A DNA stretch of 64,000 bases, from the NCBI GenBank assembly GCA_958450325.1, contig OY288242.1:27534474-27598473 (forward strand). The letters run 5' to 3'. The notes below the pieces were generated by a model. That model was not told the DNA's origin, made no database searches, and was given only the letters and a program-made list of their open reading frames with translations. Shown piece after piece: positions 12,120 to 24,436 of this stretch. This stretch comes from Agrostemma githago. Taxonomy: Eukaryota; Streptophyta; Magnoliopsida; Caryophyllales; Caryophyllaceae. Numbering within the stretch: position 1 is the first letter of the stretch; each line of letters begins with the position of its first letter. The translations under genes were made by a program, and so were the position numbers.

Positions 12120-15100
12120 TGTAACTCCCGCTACTTTCCTAGCATTTGTATCATTTTCGTTATGACTTCGTCATAACTCTGTCACATTTTGGCCTTATGT
12201 TTCATCATTATTCCAAGCTCTATTTTCATTTTTGAGTCTAATTTATTTTTATTTTAAAAAATTTTAATTCTTTTAAATCTATTTATTTGATTTTCTTCGT
12301 AAACTAATTATTTTTCTGCGAGGAATTCTACTTCTATACGAATTAACGTTTTTAAACTCGGATTTAAGTTATTTCTTTTCCTACAAATGTCTAGATATAT
12401 TTATATAATATTGTCAACTAAGAAATATTTTTATTTACGAAAATTTAGCCTTTAAAGATTTTATTACGAAGTTTCGTAAATAATTATTTTCGAACTGAAT
12501 TGCTTTGAAATTCTTTTGATAATTTTACGATTCTTATTTTTAAGCAACCTACAATTAAAAGAAACACTTTTTACTCTTTTTTGGACCGTGACACCCTTGG
12601 TCACACACTTTCACATTTTTTTTAACACTTGGTTTTATAATTTGATTAAGGCCTTAGATATTTTATTTTTCTACAATTATTTTTGGACTTATTGCAAGAC
12701 TCTTCACACTTCCTCCTTATTCAGTTTGGCTGGTGGTTTTGGATGGATTTAACATATTTTTTTTATCATTTTTAAAAGTCCACATTTATTCTCTCATCTC
12801 ATCATTTTCTTTCATTCATTTTCATTCAACCACATTAAACAAAAATACTCTTCATTTCCTCCATATTGGCTGTGAGTTTCAGCCATATTTTGTCTCAAAT
12901 CGAGTCTTGATCGTCTCATTTTCATCTCCAAATTAATCGTCTTTCTTTTCCCTTCGTTAAGGTAATAATCGTTGTTATTTCCGATCGTTATTTACCTTGA
13001 TTCTTTTAGTTTTCTCATGGTATTTTTGTACCATGTATGTCGTGTATTGAAGGATCCTTGGACGACCCTGAAGCCGATGAATTTATCATAGACTCGGATT
13101 TTGATTTGAGGTAACGTCGATGTTACTCGGTATTGCATGATTTTATTTGTGTAATTGCATGTATATAATTATAATTTTATTTTGACAATATATGTATGTC
13201 ATATAATCTGGAAAATTTTTAAAATTTGAAAATTCGCATGTTTCGATATTTTTATCGCTTTTACGAGATTAACGATTAAATTGTTATTTTAATTTGTAAA
13301 ATCGTAATATTCGGCCTAAACATGTAATATATGTTTATATTCTATAAAAATGATGTTTTTGATGATTTTTAATAATTTAGTATTTTCCTGATATTTTAGT
13401 TATCGATTATTGAATTATTACCGCTTACGGACAAAAACGATTAAAAGCCGATTTTTAGTTCTAGTACCTAAACATTTTATTTTAATCTGATTTTTGACGT
13501 GGTGAAACTTTATGATGAAAAATAATTGTCTGAATTAATTAATCACTTTAAATCATCGTTTACCGTTAAAACCGTGTTTGTCGTTTAAATTCTCGATTTC
13601 TGGTCTTTTGTTTAAATCTGGAAAAAATATGATTCTGATGATTTCATAATAAAATGTAATTTTATTATTTTTAATGCTTTAATAAAATGTTAGGAATGAA
13701 AAGTTTTATTAATGGAATCGTTAATTGTGAAAACGGGTTTAAAAGACGGTTTTAACGGGATTTGTAAATTCTGGTATTTTGGAAAATCTGAAAAATTAGT
13801 ATATTCTGGAAAATTATGATTTTTAAGTTTAGTAATAATTTTTGGACATTAATACTTAAATCGTTTTAATCACTTTAAATCATCGTTTATCGTTAAAACC
13901 GCGTTTGTCGTTTAAATTCTCGATTTTTGGTCTTTTGATTTAATCTGAAAAAAATTATGATTCTGATGGTTTCTTAATAAAATGTATTTTTATGATTTTT
14001 AGTTCTTTAATAAAATGATAGGAACGATAAGTTTTATTAATGGAATCGTTAATTGTGAAAACGGGTTTTAAAGACGGTTTTGATGGGATTTATTAAAGCT
14101 GGAATTTTTGGAAATATGGAAAAATAGTATTTTCTGGAAAATCATGATTTTTAAGCTTAATAATAATTTTTGGATATTAATACTTTAATCGTTTTGTAAT
14201 TACTATTTTTATTAATCGTTATTGTTGAGATTAGACGATTAACGAGAAAACGCTTTAAAAACCGAGTTTTAGGATTCTGGAAAATTTTCTTTTCTGGATA
14301 GAATGTTTATAAATATATTTTAACTATTTTACGTAATTTTTGTAATATTTATTAAAGTCTTTAATTAATAAGTACTGATTTTTGGACAAATTACTATTTA
14401 TCGTTAAAATACTTCGTCTTACCTAAAAGATTTATTTTTCCAGCTATTTTGAAAATATTTAAATCTGAAACATTAAGAGTTAAATCATCCCTTAACATAT
14501 TCTAAATATATTCAATGGTTTAATTAAATAAAAGACGTTAAAAGATTTAATTTGACATTTGCCGTAAAATCCTATTTGTAATCGTATTGTCGTAACTAAT
14601 AATAATTAGGGAATTTTAGCTTTGTAAATTTTGAAAACACCCTGATTAGTATTCTTAAAAATTTTAAGACATTTTTAATCATTTTATACACTTGTACGAT
14701 ATTTCAATAACTTCATAAACTCAAATGTTCTTACTTTAATAATTAATATCGTTAAGGCCGAAAGTATTAGTTTTATAAATCTATATCGTTTACTAAAAAC
14801 TGGTATTAGTATGAACTAATATTTTCACTATTTTGATATAATGCTATTTTTAGTAAAGTTTCTAAAAATAGAAAGTTTCCTAAAATAGAAAGTTTCCTCT
14901 TTTAGAATATAAATGTTCACTTCTTTTATCCTCGTATTATTTATATTGATTATATCTTTTGAATATCGATAATGGCTTTGTTTTGGAGTTATGGAATAAG
15001 GACAAGTCTGAGGTTAGAGTAATATATTCTAGGGTTTACGGTTTTGCCATCAACTATAAGGCTAGAGTATCAGGAATCGGTACATTGGATTTTGAACCGG

Positions 15101-15900
15101 GTGACAGGTATCCCGGGAGTTTTGTACATTTTGACCTTAAGCTTAGGCCTCGCAGTAAGTCGCCGTCATAAGTTGAACTGGGTGACAGGTAATCCCAGGA
15201 GAGGTGTGCATTATCTTAAACTAGGGCCACGCATTTATAAGTCGCCGCTCTATTATGGTTGAGTAGCCTAGTTAGAGACCGAAGTTTGATTTGTTTGAAC
15301 TAAGTTCTCGAAGCTAGATTTTAGTACTCTCCTAGTGAAAGTCTAGCCGTCTACACTACTCCTATCCATAACGCCATTTTGAATATTTTTATTATTATCG
15401 ATATAATTTGGTTGCAGGTTGGCTAATGTTTTATGTTTTCTTCGGAAAACTCATTTTTATTATATTGTTTTGATACGTGAAGTTTTTCACTGAAAGTTTA
15501 TTTTTATTATAATGTGTTTTACTGTTTTCCATTTTTACTATTTTTCTATAATAGTAATTACAGTTTTAAATTCCTGTTATACGACTGGGAGAATGTTGAC
15601 GTTGCTCCCCACTGATTGTGGCTGTTATGTTTTTAACATGGCAGGTATATGTGTTTTCCTTCGGGTGGGCTAGCTAGTAGTTATGGATCCTGCTTGTTTT
15701 AATCAGATCACTGTATTATGGATTGTTAAAACCCTTTCTATGGATTTTATTTATTTATTTATTTTGTAGCCATTTTTATTTTATGGCTTATGTATTGACA
15801 TACCATTTTTATTTAATCAAGACATAGCTACAGTGTGTTATAATCCCACTTCTACAGTGTTTCCACCACTGTATTGCGTTAGAATTTCTAGAGGATTACA
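12120..15900 (+). mobile_element. LTR of family A (second copy, recombinant flanks)
   Basis: This is a full-length relative of 7-3513, from TGTAACTCCC to GAGGATTACA. It is 3781 bp long against 3507, mainly because of an internal tandem duplication (13541-14194). The 5 bp on the left (AGCAA) and right (TCAAG) do not match. The left flank is the 3' region of plus-strand element D; the right flank is mid-element C in minus orientation. It is therefore not a simple solo LTR. It is more likely the product of recombination between two family A copies, or of a later rearrangement. Confidence 0.85.
13541..14194 (+). repeat. 327-bp tandem duplication inside the LTR
   Basis: The block beginning AATCACTTTAAATCATCG at 13541 is repeated at 13868, a period of 327 bp, with moderate divergence. 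The other LTR copy has this block once (about 1496-1820). The duplication therefore arose in this copy or its direct source. Confidence 0.7.
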
Positions 15901-15985
15901 TCAAGTCACCAAGCCCGGATTCCGCCCAAATCCGACTAAATCCTACAAAAAGGGTGAAAATCTTGTAAATTTGGATTTTTCAAAT

Positions 15986-16016
15986 GACTCTCGATGTAGT
16001 CACGTCATCGAGAGTC
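15986..16016 (-). ncRNA. Shared-loop hairpin, element C
   Basis: Perfect 11-bp arms GACTCTCGATG and CATCGAGAGTC enclose a loop that reads ACGTGACTA on the minus (sense) strand. The next hairpin expected from element B would have had its loop at the family A junction (15900/15901) and is cut there. Confidence 0.6.
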
Positions 16017-16367
16017 GGGAGCAACAATTACCAAGGCCCCGAGGGCCAACATGACAAGGGGGAAGGGGAGTATCCAAAGGGAGACAAACAATAAAAGACG
16101 AAAAAGAAATTAGAGTCGCCTTACCGATAGGTTAGCATCTCACGAACTCCATCGTCTCAACGATCAATATAGGCACTTTTGCTTGTCTTCTTCATTGTCA
16201 TCCCACTTCAAATTCAATTATATCGCATGGTTGTGGTTCATCAAAGGTATAAGGGGGTGGGATTTGATGTGGAACTCGGTGTAAAGCGGAGAGAAAATGA
16301 GATGAATGTATGTAAATGAAGTGTAGGGGTCATTTGACATGTGCAAGGATAGGTAGGGAGGATGGGA

Positions 16368-16620
16368 GGGGGTATAAAGTGGTTGGGTGGGCTCGAGTGT
16401 CGAAGAGGAAGCTAAAAGGGGAACAGTGCATCATCCCGGTTGGGATGGGTGGTCCCGGTCGGGATGACATACCCTTCCCGGTCAGGAAGCTCCCTTCCCG
16501 GTCAGAACGACACAACAGTAAACCCAAATTTTGGCACCCTCATCCCGATCGGAATGACAACCTTCCCGGTCGGGATGGAGCATCCTTCCCGGTCGGGATG
16601 CTCTCTTCTCGGCCGGGAAG
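16368..16620 (-). promoter_or_regulatory. Internal palindrome array and TATA box, element C
   Basis: About eight copies of TCCCGGTCGGGA-type palindromes (16434-16620) lie downstream of gag on the minus strand. They are followed about 55 bp later by a TATA-like CTTTATACCCC (16379-16369). The same array/TATA order occurs in this family's LTR and inside element B. It is probably an internal promoter whose gene (ORF-1 in element D) has been lost. Function is inferred. Confidence 0.55.
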
Positions 16621-16908
16621 AGTCTTCTAACCTTCCATAACCTTGATAGCTTCACCCAAGGTTTTAAAGACCGACTCCCTTGCTCGAAATCCGAGCTCTA
16701 TCAATAACCACTCCTCTCTAGGATTCATCTTCACTTCACACCTACAAGTAAGCTCAAACACATTCATCAAAATCCCTCCCTCACATCGTTCATCAAAATA
16801 CCAAATCAGAAGAATTTCACAAAACCCGAAAGAGTTACAAGAAAGAGATATATACAATAAGACGGTTCTTTTGGAACTCCGTCAAACCAAAGGTGGTGCA
16901 TTCTTCAA

Positions 16909-19900
16909 TCATTTCTTTAACAACACTTGGCCAACTCCATCTCCATCAAGGGCTCGAAGTATCAAATCAAAGGCTCTCGCAAAGTCTTCAATCAAGCTTG
17001 TGGTATAACCATCCACACTCCAAGGGTCTTCATGATCTAACCTCGACGTTCCCGGGGCATCCCGATCTACTAAGTTCAATGTCTTGAACTTGTATTTGCG
17101 ATCTTTCGGGATATACCCAAACGTCCATCTATCTTCATGTGGCCCCAAGGGAGGCTCATCTTTCTTCTTGCTTTGCAACTTGTCCTCAATCTCGTGATAT
17201 GGGCATTCATCCGCCCCAAGCTCGGAATCATCATCCTCAATTCCATAGAAGTTGTTCTTCAAGCTTTTACCCGACTCATCCCCTAGATCGATGTCTTTCA
17301 TGGCGGTGATCATTTTACAAGACTCATCATTAGTAGGCGAGGTGTTGTCTTGGAGGTCAAACACGAGCTTCTCGTCGCCTAGCTCAAATGTGATCCTACC
17401 GTTCTTTACATCAATCATAGCACCGGCGGTATGTAGAAATGGGCGCCCAAGGATAATGGAAGTGATAGCATCTTCCGGCATGTCAAGTACAAGGAAGTCG
17501 ACCGGAATGAAGAACTTCCCGATTCTTATTGGCACATCTTCCAACATCCCCAAAGGTCGGTTGAGGCAACTATCGGCCATTTGGAGTGTAATGGAAATAC
17601 ACTTGAGCTCCTTCATCCCAAGTCGCTCACAAATGGAATAGGGAATGATGCTTACACTCACACCCAAATCACATAGTGCTCTCTCAATCTTGAAGTTGCC
17701 TATGGTGCATGGGATCGAGAAACTACCCGGATCCTTCAACTTGGGAAGCGTAGAACCTTGAATAAGCTCGCTCATTACTCTTGTGAACGCTATGGTCTCT
17801 TCCTGGTCGACGGATCTCTTCCTAGCCAAGATTTCTTTCATGAATCTTCCATATGCCGGGATTTGGGTAAGTAGATCGGTAAAAGGGACACTTACATCCA
17901 ATTTCTTCAAAATATCTAGGAACTTGTCATATTGAACATCCACCTTTGTCTTCAATTGCCTTGTTGGGAAAGGCAACTTGATATGTACCTTGTCTTGCTC
18001 ATTAAGGTTGGATTTTTTGAATGACTTTTTCCCTTTTCCTTTGTCTTTTCCTTGAAGTGGGGGAAGCTTGTCTTCATGGGGCTTCTCAATCTCCCACAAA
18101 ACTTGTTCCTCCATTGGATTTCCCAAGCTTGAATTATCTTGAAGTGGAGATACAACCTCTTTCATTGGTTCTTGCTCATTAGGGAGTAAGGGGGAGTTAT
18201 AAGATGAACCACTCCTCAAGGTAATAGCATTCACATGTTCAAATTTCGCCGTTTCACCTTGAGGAGGTAGTTTCCCCTTTTGCCTTGAAGAGCTACCCGA
18301 AGCAAGTTGAGCTATTTGGGTTTCGAGCATCTTCATATGAGCATCTCTTGCCAAGTTATCCCTTTGAAGTTGAGCAATAATTTCTTGTTGGGTTCTTTGT
18401 GTCTCCAATTGACTTCTTTGCATTTCTAACATTGATTTTTGCATGTCGAAATCCCGAGGGGGAGATTGTTGGTTATGAGGAGTGTTGGTGATGGCTAGAG
18501 GAATGCCATAATCATGAATAGGAGATCGACTCCTTTGCTCGCTTTCATGTTGAGTACCTTGAGATCCTTGTTGTTGTTGATGGTTCCCTTGGAACCCATG
18601 AGAGTTACCTTGATTAAGTCCTTGATTGTTACCTTGGTTGTAGTTATGGTGTCCTTGGGAGTGTTGGTTCCCTTGGAAACCACCTTGATTGAAGTTCCCT
18701 TGTTGGAACCCTTGATTGTTGTTGAAGGTACCTTGGTTATGTTGCTTGAAACTGTTGAATGGCCTTGGGTTGCCTATATAACCTTGGTAGCTTTGATTGT
18801 TGTCCCTTAAGGGAGGTGGCACATATGGACGGTGTTGTAGAGATTGTTGTTGGGGAACTTGAAACATATGGGTATAGAGGGCACCTTGCTTGAACGCTTG
18901 AAAGGCGTTCACTTGCTCAATACTACCGCGACAATGTAAAGGCTCATGTCCCACTATCCCGCAAGTATCGCATATCCCATAATAAGATGTACAAGATACA
19001 ACTCCCAAAGCATTAACTTGTTGAATGGAATGTTGGTGGGAGGCACTTGCACTTTGACCTTGATCAAAATGGCTTTGGAGCTTCTTGTCAATAGATTCCA
19101 TGTGGGTTTTTAGTTGAGGTCCAAGATCAATGCTTAGTTGTGTAATGGCATCGATCTCGTGCCTTCTTCCTCGATTCGCCTTCCTAGGCCTTGAGTATTG
19201 GGAGTTGTGTACCGCCATCTGCTCGATTCTTGACCAAGTTTGGTCATCATCCACCTCGGTAAACCTTCCATTCGATCCCATGTTGAGAATGGCCCTTGAG
19301 TCTTCATATAACCCGTTCCAAAACTGTTGAACAAGGAACCACTATGATAGACCATGGTGAGGACAAGAGCGGATCAAGGCTTTGAATCTTTCCCACGATT
19401 CGTAGAGGCTTTCTTCATCACGTTGTTGGAATCCCGTGATAGAGGCTCTCAATAGATTTGTCTTCTCCAGGGGATAGAATTGTTGGTAAAAAGCTAAGGC
19501 TAGCTTCTTCTAAGTATCAATACCAAGAGTCGCCTTGTCTAACCCTTTGAACCATTGCTTTGCTTTACCGATCAAAGAGAAAGGAAATAATACCCACCGG
19601 ATTTGGTCTTGGGTTATTCCCGTTTGTGAGATAGCATCGCAATAATCCGAAAAGGTTTCCATTTGTTGATGATGATCTTCGGTTGGTAACCCAATAAATT
19701 GACTTCTTTCGACCAATTGGATGAATTGCGTTTTTGCCACAAAATTGCCGGTATATGCCTCCGGTAAAGCGGTTTTACCGGGCAAAACGTCTTCCGTAAA
19801 GGTTGAATGAGAAGAGAACTTAGGCATTATTGGATATGCGGGAGAGGACGGTGTAAATGGTGTTGATGTAGAAGTAGAGGGAGAACTAGGTTGAGAAGTA

Positions 19901-19987
19901 CCAAAAGGATTAATGAAATTCCCTTCGGCCGTCTCTCGAGACGTTTCGTCTAAGTCGGATCCTTGAGCTTGTTCTTGATTGGTATTG
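16909..19987 (-). pseudogene. gag-protease of element C, main part
   Basis: On the minus strand one frame continues from the B insertion point (19987) to the stop at 16909, broken only by TAG at 19512-19510 and 19344-19342; at least the first fits a Trp codon (TGG to TAG). Order: capsid-like region (RSQFIGLPTEDHHQQ, LFPFSLIGKAKQWFKGL), a zinc knuckle (CDTCGIVGHEPLHC), a 70-residue N/Q/G-rich low-complexity tract, a coiled-coil-like Q/E region, a retropepsin-like domain (ALCDLGVSVSIIPYS; Athila proteases commonly have DLG) and an acidic tail ending AFDLILRALDGDG. That tail is shared with the element B protein. Without the stops and the B insertion this would be one long Gag-PR protein. The first coding part lies at 27513-27625. 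Confidence 0.85.
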
Positions 19988-21457
19988 TGATGGTAGGATT
20001 TTTCGTGGATCCCAACCGTCAAATAAAACCGGCTAATCCTAACTTGGATAGATAGGGCAAGTCGGGTCGAATCCACGGGGACGGTAGAGGCGTCTAGACC
20101 AAGTCGGCCCAAGAACGAGACTAGGTCAACGAGCTAAGCTAGGGAATGATAAGGGGGAGAGAAGGCTAGACTATGGCTAAGGAGACGGAGAAACAAACAA
20201 GGAGAACGGGCTAGGATTAGGTCGGGGTCAAAGGGATAACGGAATGGTCAGGGAGGAGTTAGAGTGAAGGCGGTAGTAGGTAAATCTAGGTAATATAACT
20301 TAGACCGACCTAGAGGTTCCTCATGGAACCCATCCGGCAACACAAATGACAAAGGAAGACAAGAAAAACAAGCATTCCAACCTACTTAGTCATTCAAGCA
20401 TTCCATCAAACATGTGATGTGCATCACTCAAGAGGAAACCCAAATCTTCCACCAATATCTCCAACAAACCCTTAATCATCCAATTAACACCCTAATCACC
20501 TTACTAACCCTAGCAAGAACACTACTCTAACATAATCAAACTACAACTAGCAAGAACAAAAGGAAACAACACAAACATCAAAACATACATGAACAAACTA
20601 GTGAAAATGATAAACAACAATCAAAGATTAAAACTTGGAAGATTAAACATGAAAGATTAAAGGAAAAGAGAAAGGAAAGATTATACCAACTACAAAGGAT
20701 GAAAAGGAGAACACTTGTATAGAAGAAAACCCAAATAATTCCACCAAGGTTGTCAATCTTGGATGGATTAGAGATCCAATAATACAAGATTAAACTAAGA
20801 TTAACTACTAATTACCGACTAATCTACACTAATCTAATCTAATCTAACCTAAAGTAGTCTAGGGTTTAGTGGGAAGTGAAGAACATAAGCTTTACAAAAC
20901 AAGGGAAGAGTATATATAGGGTTACAAATGGAAGGGAGAAGAAAGAAAGGAAATGCGGACTACAGCACTTGGTCCCGACCGGGACGGGTCATCCCGACCG
21001 GGACGGACCCACCATCCCGACCGGGACGGGTTGGTCTCGACCGGGACGGCCTTGCAGTAACCTCCTCCAAAGTGCACTTCATCCACGACGGGATGAGGTG
21101 CATACCCGTCGGGGATGAGCCTTGTAGGCCTCCAATATGACCCTTTTTGTTCCTCCTTGCCTCACATGGACTTCTCATCGATTCTCGGGACTCGGGATCG
21201 GGTCTCGGAGGCTCGGGATTGGGTCCCAAGGTCTCGGGGTCGATTCCAAAGCATCGAGTCATCGTTCCTTTACTCCGTTGGCTCCAAAATGTGTATGTAT
21301 AGAGTCGGAATCGCTCCAACTCTACCAAATCGGTCTCGGGAACCTGAAACGAACTAAAGGAAGCATAAGAAGCCCCTAAACCGCTCCGAAGGAGCGATTC
21401 TACAAGGAAAATGGGACCAAAACACTACAAAATAGGCACTACAAACTACACTTATCA
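19988..21457 (-). repeat. 3' LTR of element B
   Basis: 1470 bp, starting TGATAAGTG at 21457 on the minus strand and ending CCTACCATCA at 19988. It is nearly identical to 26072-27507. A TATA box (CCTATATATACTC, 20920-20908) and an upstream palindrome array (20968-21110) mark U3. It ends directly at the TATTG duplication. Confidence 0.95.
20908..21110 (-). promoter_or_regulatory. LTR palindrome array and TATA box, element B 3' LTR
   Basis: Four copies of TCCCGACCGGGA (one with TCTCG) and two looser copies (CCCGACGGGAT-like) lie at 20968-21110, about 50 bp upstream of the minus-strand TATA at 20920-20908. The 5' LTR has two fewer motif copies (27061-27165). Confidence 0.65.
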
Positions 21458-21495
21458 ACTCCCCCACACTTAACCCTTACTCGCCCTCGAGTAAG
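21458..21495 (-). promoter_or_regulatory. 3' polypurine tract and adjoining hairpin, element B
   Basis: On the minus strand a hairpin with arms CTTACTCG/CGAGTAAG and loop AGGG (21495-21476) is followed by TTAAGTGTGGGGGAG, which abuts the 3' LTR start at 21457. The purine run is the expected plus-strand primer (PPT) of Athila elements. The hairpin next to it is also present at the internal copy near 23206-23230. Confidence 0.75.
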
Positions 21496-23190
21496 CACAT
21501 ACTAACTACTATACTAGCCGAATGGGTATTAGCGCACCCTACGCCCTTTCAACTCACGCGAGTGCACTTAGAGGAAAAGTGCACCCCGCAAGGCAAGTGG
21601 GGTCTTGCGACAAAACTGTGGATGCAACCGGACACAAAACACATAAACAAGCAAACACACAAACAAACACACTAATGGTTGCACCCAAAAGAAAACAAAT
21701 ACCGCTTCCCTCATCCAAGCGGTGAAAGAAGCACCGGTTTAGGGCTCAAGGCAAGTGACAACGTTCCCAAGCTAGCAATACAAACCAAGATGGACTAAAA
21801 CCTAATAGTATGACGACAAAGCAATAAAAACGTTGGTAACTTACTTCGGTTCCTCCTAACCTTCTAAGAACGTACTACGAGACGATCGGCGGAGTGGGAA
21901 GTGATGGTCCACGGTGTAAGTCGACACTGTAGGTAAGTGAGACCCCGCCCCCTTTAGCGTGAGCCAAGAGGGTCGTCCCATGCCCAAAACCGCCTAACTA
22001 GTCCAAGTAAAAAGTGGAAATATGCAAAATGAGGGAAGACCGACCACTACCGCTATCATCCTTCCTAGGGACTCGGTCCTTTGGTAGGCTCTTCACGGTA
22101 ATGATCGGAAAAAGGCTTATTTTTGTGGGGTTAGAATCTTTTTGTGAGACGATTTTCTTTTGGCATTTTCTTCTTCTTTTGCATTTTTGCTTTGTTTTGC
22201 TATGCCATTTCTTTTTCTTCTTTTCTATTTTCTTTTTGGCTTTTGTGCCTTTTCTTTTTCTTCATTCTTTTCTTTCTTTCATTTTTCTTTCTTTTCTTTT
22301 CTTTGCCCTTTTGGCTTGATTTGGCTTTTTGGCATTTCTTTGTATGACAAGAAAGGGAGAAATCAACACTTTGCAATTTATTGTGTGGATATGTGTAGGA
22401 GGTAGGGAAATGGGAGAGTCGGGGAGCGTCCTTCCCTTCAAACCCACAAAAAGTGGAGAACTTGGACTAATCAAACAATCCTAAACATGGTCACCTAAAG
22501 GACGAGACTCGGTAACCAAGGCCTTTTCACACCGTTGGTGGTCATAATGGTCAAAATGCAAATCCCGTAGTAAATCCCTAGTAAGCTAGGTGGACTCAAG
22601 GTAAAGGACCAAGAATTCATTGATTTAGGGTCATTCTACTAGACTAAAGTCCAAGACTCGATTTATACCACTAAAAAGGGAAAGTAAACACTTGCACACT
22701 AGCCTCTAAACAGGGTTTTCGAAAACCTTTTACACACACGACACACAACAAAACACAAAACAAAGACTCAACGAAAACGAAAGAAAAAGCAACGAAACAA
22801 AAATGACACAAAATGAACACATACACAACATAAACACCACCCCGATCATCCAAACAAGCCACCAAATCATCCACACTTTAAAAAAAAGCTCCACCCGAGC
22901 ACACAACATCACAATCTCCTCCAAACTCCACAAGAGGTAAAGAAGAAAAAGAGATAAGATGTTACCGGGAGTCTTGAAAGCCTTCCAAAGTTAACGGCGA
23001 TTAAAGTAACCTATAAGGGAAAGGGAGGCAAAACACGCACACAAAACAAATATACGACACAATGACACAAGAGGAAAACACACAAAAGAATTTTTTTTTT
23101 GATTTTTATGAAATTTTTTCAAATTTTTAGGATTTTTAAAGATTTTTTTTGAAAAACTATGAAAATAAAGCTAACTACGATAGAATATCG

Positions 23191-23230
23191 CTCCCCCACA
23201 CTTAAGTCGAGCCATGTCCTCATGCTCGAC
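23191..23230 (-). promoter_or_regulatory. Internal hairpin plus polypurine tract, element B
   Basis: On the minus strand, arms GTCGAG/CTCGAC extended by CATG/CATG around loop AGGA (23230-23206) precede AAGTGTGGGGGAG (23203-23191). This duplicates the hairpin-PPT arrangement at the 3' LTR, 1.7 kb away. It is a candidate central PPT. Confidence 0.5.
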
Positions 23231-23320
23231 CGTAGTGCATGGGAGCAGAAAAGAAACTACAAAAATAAAGCTAGAAAACAAAAAGAAAAGTGGAGAAAAG
23301 GGTAGAAGGTGTCCGGCCGG

Positions 23321-23547
23321 GGTGTAGTCAAGTCACCATGGGCCGAGACAAGAAAAAGATATGGAAGGGGTAAGAAACATAAAAAGAAGGAAATAAAAGA
23401 AAATGAGAGGGGAGGACTAGGTGTAATCAAGTCACCTAGCCCGGATTCCGCCTAAATCCGACTAAATCCTCAAAAAGAAAGAGTGAAAAACTTGTAAAAT
23501 TTGGATTTTGAAAAATGACTCTCGATGTAGTCACATCATCGAGAATC
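23321..23547 (-). ncRNA. Three shared-loop hairpins, element B
   Basis: In plus-strand coordinates the arms and loops are: GGTG/CACC around TAGTCAAGT (23321-23337), CTAGGTG/CACCTAG around TAATCAAGT (23417-23439) and GACTCTCGATG/CATCGAGAATC, one mismatch, around TAGTCACAT (23517-23547). On the sense (minus) strand the loops read ACTTGACTA, ACTTGATTA and ATGTGACTA. These match the loops in elements C and D although the stems differ. Confidence 0.6.
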
Positions 23548-23900
23548 GGGAGCAACCAAAACCAAGGCCTCGAAGGCCACCATGACTAAGGGGAAGGGGA
23601 GAAACAAGGGGAAAACAAGCAATAAAAAAAACGGAAAAGAATGGATAGTTGTCGTACCGACCGGTTAGCAACTCACTCTCTCCATCGTCTCAATGATCAA
23701 TATAGGTACTTGCTTGTCTTCATCATTGTCATCCTTCTTCAAGCTTAAGAAAACCACATGGCTAAGGTAGTAATGGTGTGAGGGAGTAGAGATTTGATGT
23801 GAATATCGGTCTAAAGTGAGGAGGAAATGAGGTTAAGGTATGTAAATAAGGCACACGGGTGGTGTGATATGAGAAAGGAAGGTAAGGAGCTTGGGTGGGG

Positions 23901-24133
23901 GTATATAATGGTTGGGTGGACTTGAATGTCTAAGAAGAGGCACCAAAAAGGAGTAGGGGGTCATCCCGATCGGGATGGGTGGTCCCGGTCGGGACGACAT
24001 ACCCGTCCCGGTCGGGAAGCCTCCTTCCCGATCGGGATGACACTCCAGTGGACTCGATTTTTGGCACCCTCATCCCGATCGGGACGGCCCCATCCCGGTC
24101 GGGATGACACACCCTTCCCGGTCGGGAAGGGTC
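23901..24133 (-). promoter_or_regulatory. Internal palindrome array and TATA box, element B
   Basis: Six to seven TCCCGATCGGGA/TCCCGGTCGGGA palindromes (23957-24133) stand about 47 bp upstream, on the minus strand, of CATTATATACCCC (23911-23899). Spacing and order copy the LTR promoter of the same element. Only non-coding sequence lies downstream, so any transcript would be non-coding or a remnant. Confidence 0.55.
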
Positions 24134-24436
24134 TTCATGACTCCCATGACCCCAAAAACCGGCTCCCTTGCTCACGATCCAAGCTCTATCACTAACCACT
24201 CCTTTCTAGGAGTCACCTTCACTTCACCTATCACAATAAACTCAAAGTACACATCAAATTCACTCCCTCACAACGCTCATCAACAATCCAAAATTACAAG
24301 AATACCACAAAACAAACAAAATCAAGGGAAAAAAAATCACACAAATACAAACACAAGTACTCTAAAGAGGAGAGGAGAATATACAACATGACGGTTCTTT
24401 AGGAACTCCGTCAAACCTAGGATGGTGGACTCTTCT

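Larger units (their letters stand above)
21496..23900 (-). mobile_element. 3' non-coding region of element B
   Basis: About 2.4 kb with no credible gene on either strand. It includes a T-rich stretch on the plus strand (22140-22330), the internal hairpin/PPT module (23191-23230) and three shared-loop hairpins (23321-23547). It is collinear with D's 3' region at about 10195-12119. The ORF-1 gene that precedes this region in D is missing here. Confidence 0.6.

Noticed and set aside
16316..16640. Arg/Pro/Gly-rich ORFs over the palindrome arrays (also 20876-21140, 23926-24199, 27049-27168)
   Set aside because: They are translations of repeated TCCCGGTCGGGA motifs in several frames and strands.
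22014..22405. Phe-rich ORFs suggesting a membrane protein
   Set aside because: They come from a pyrimidine-rich tract in the non-coding 3' region of element B and are antisense to the element.
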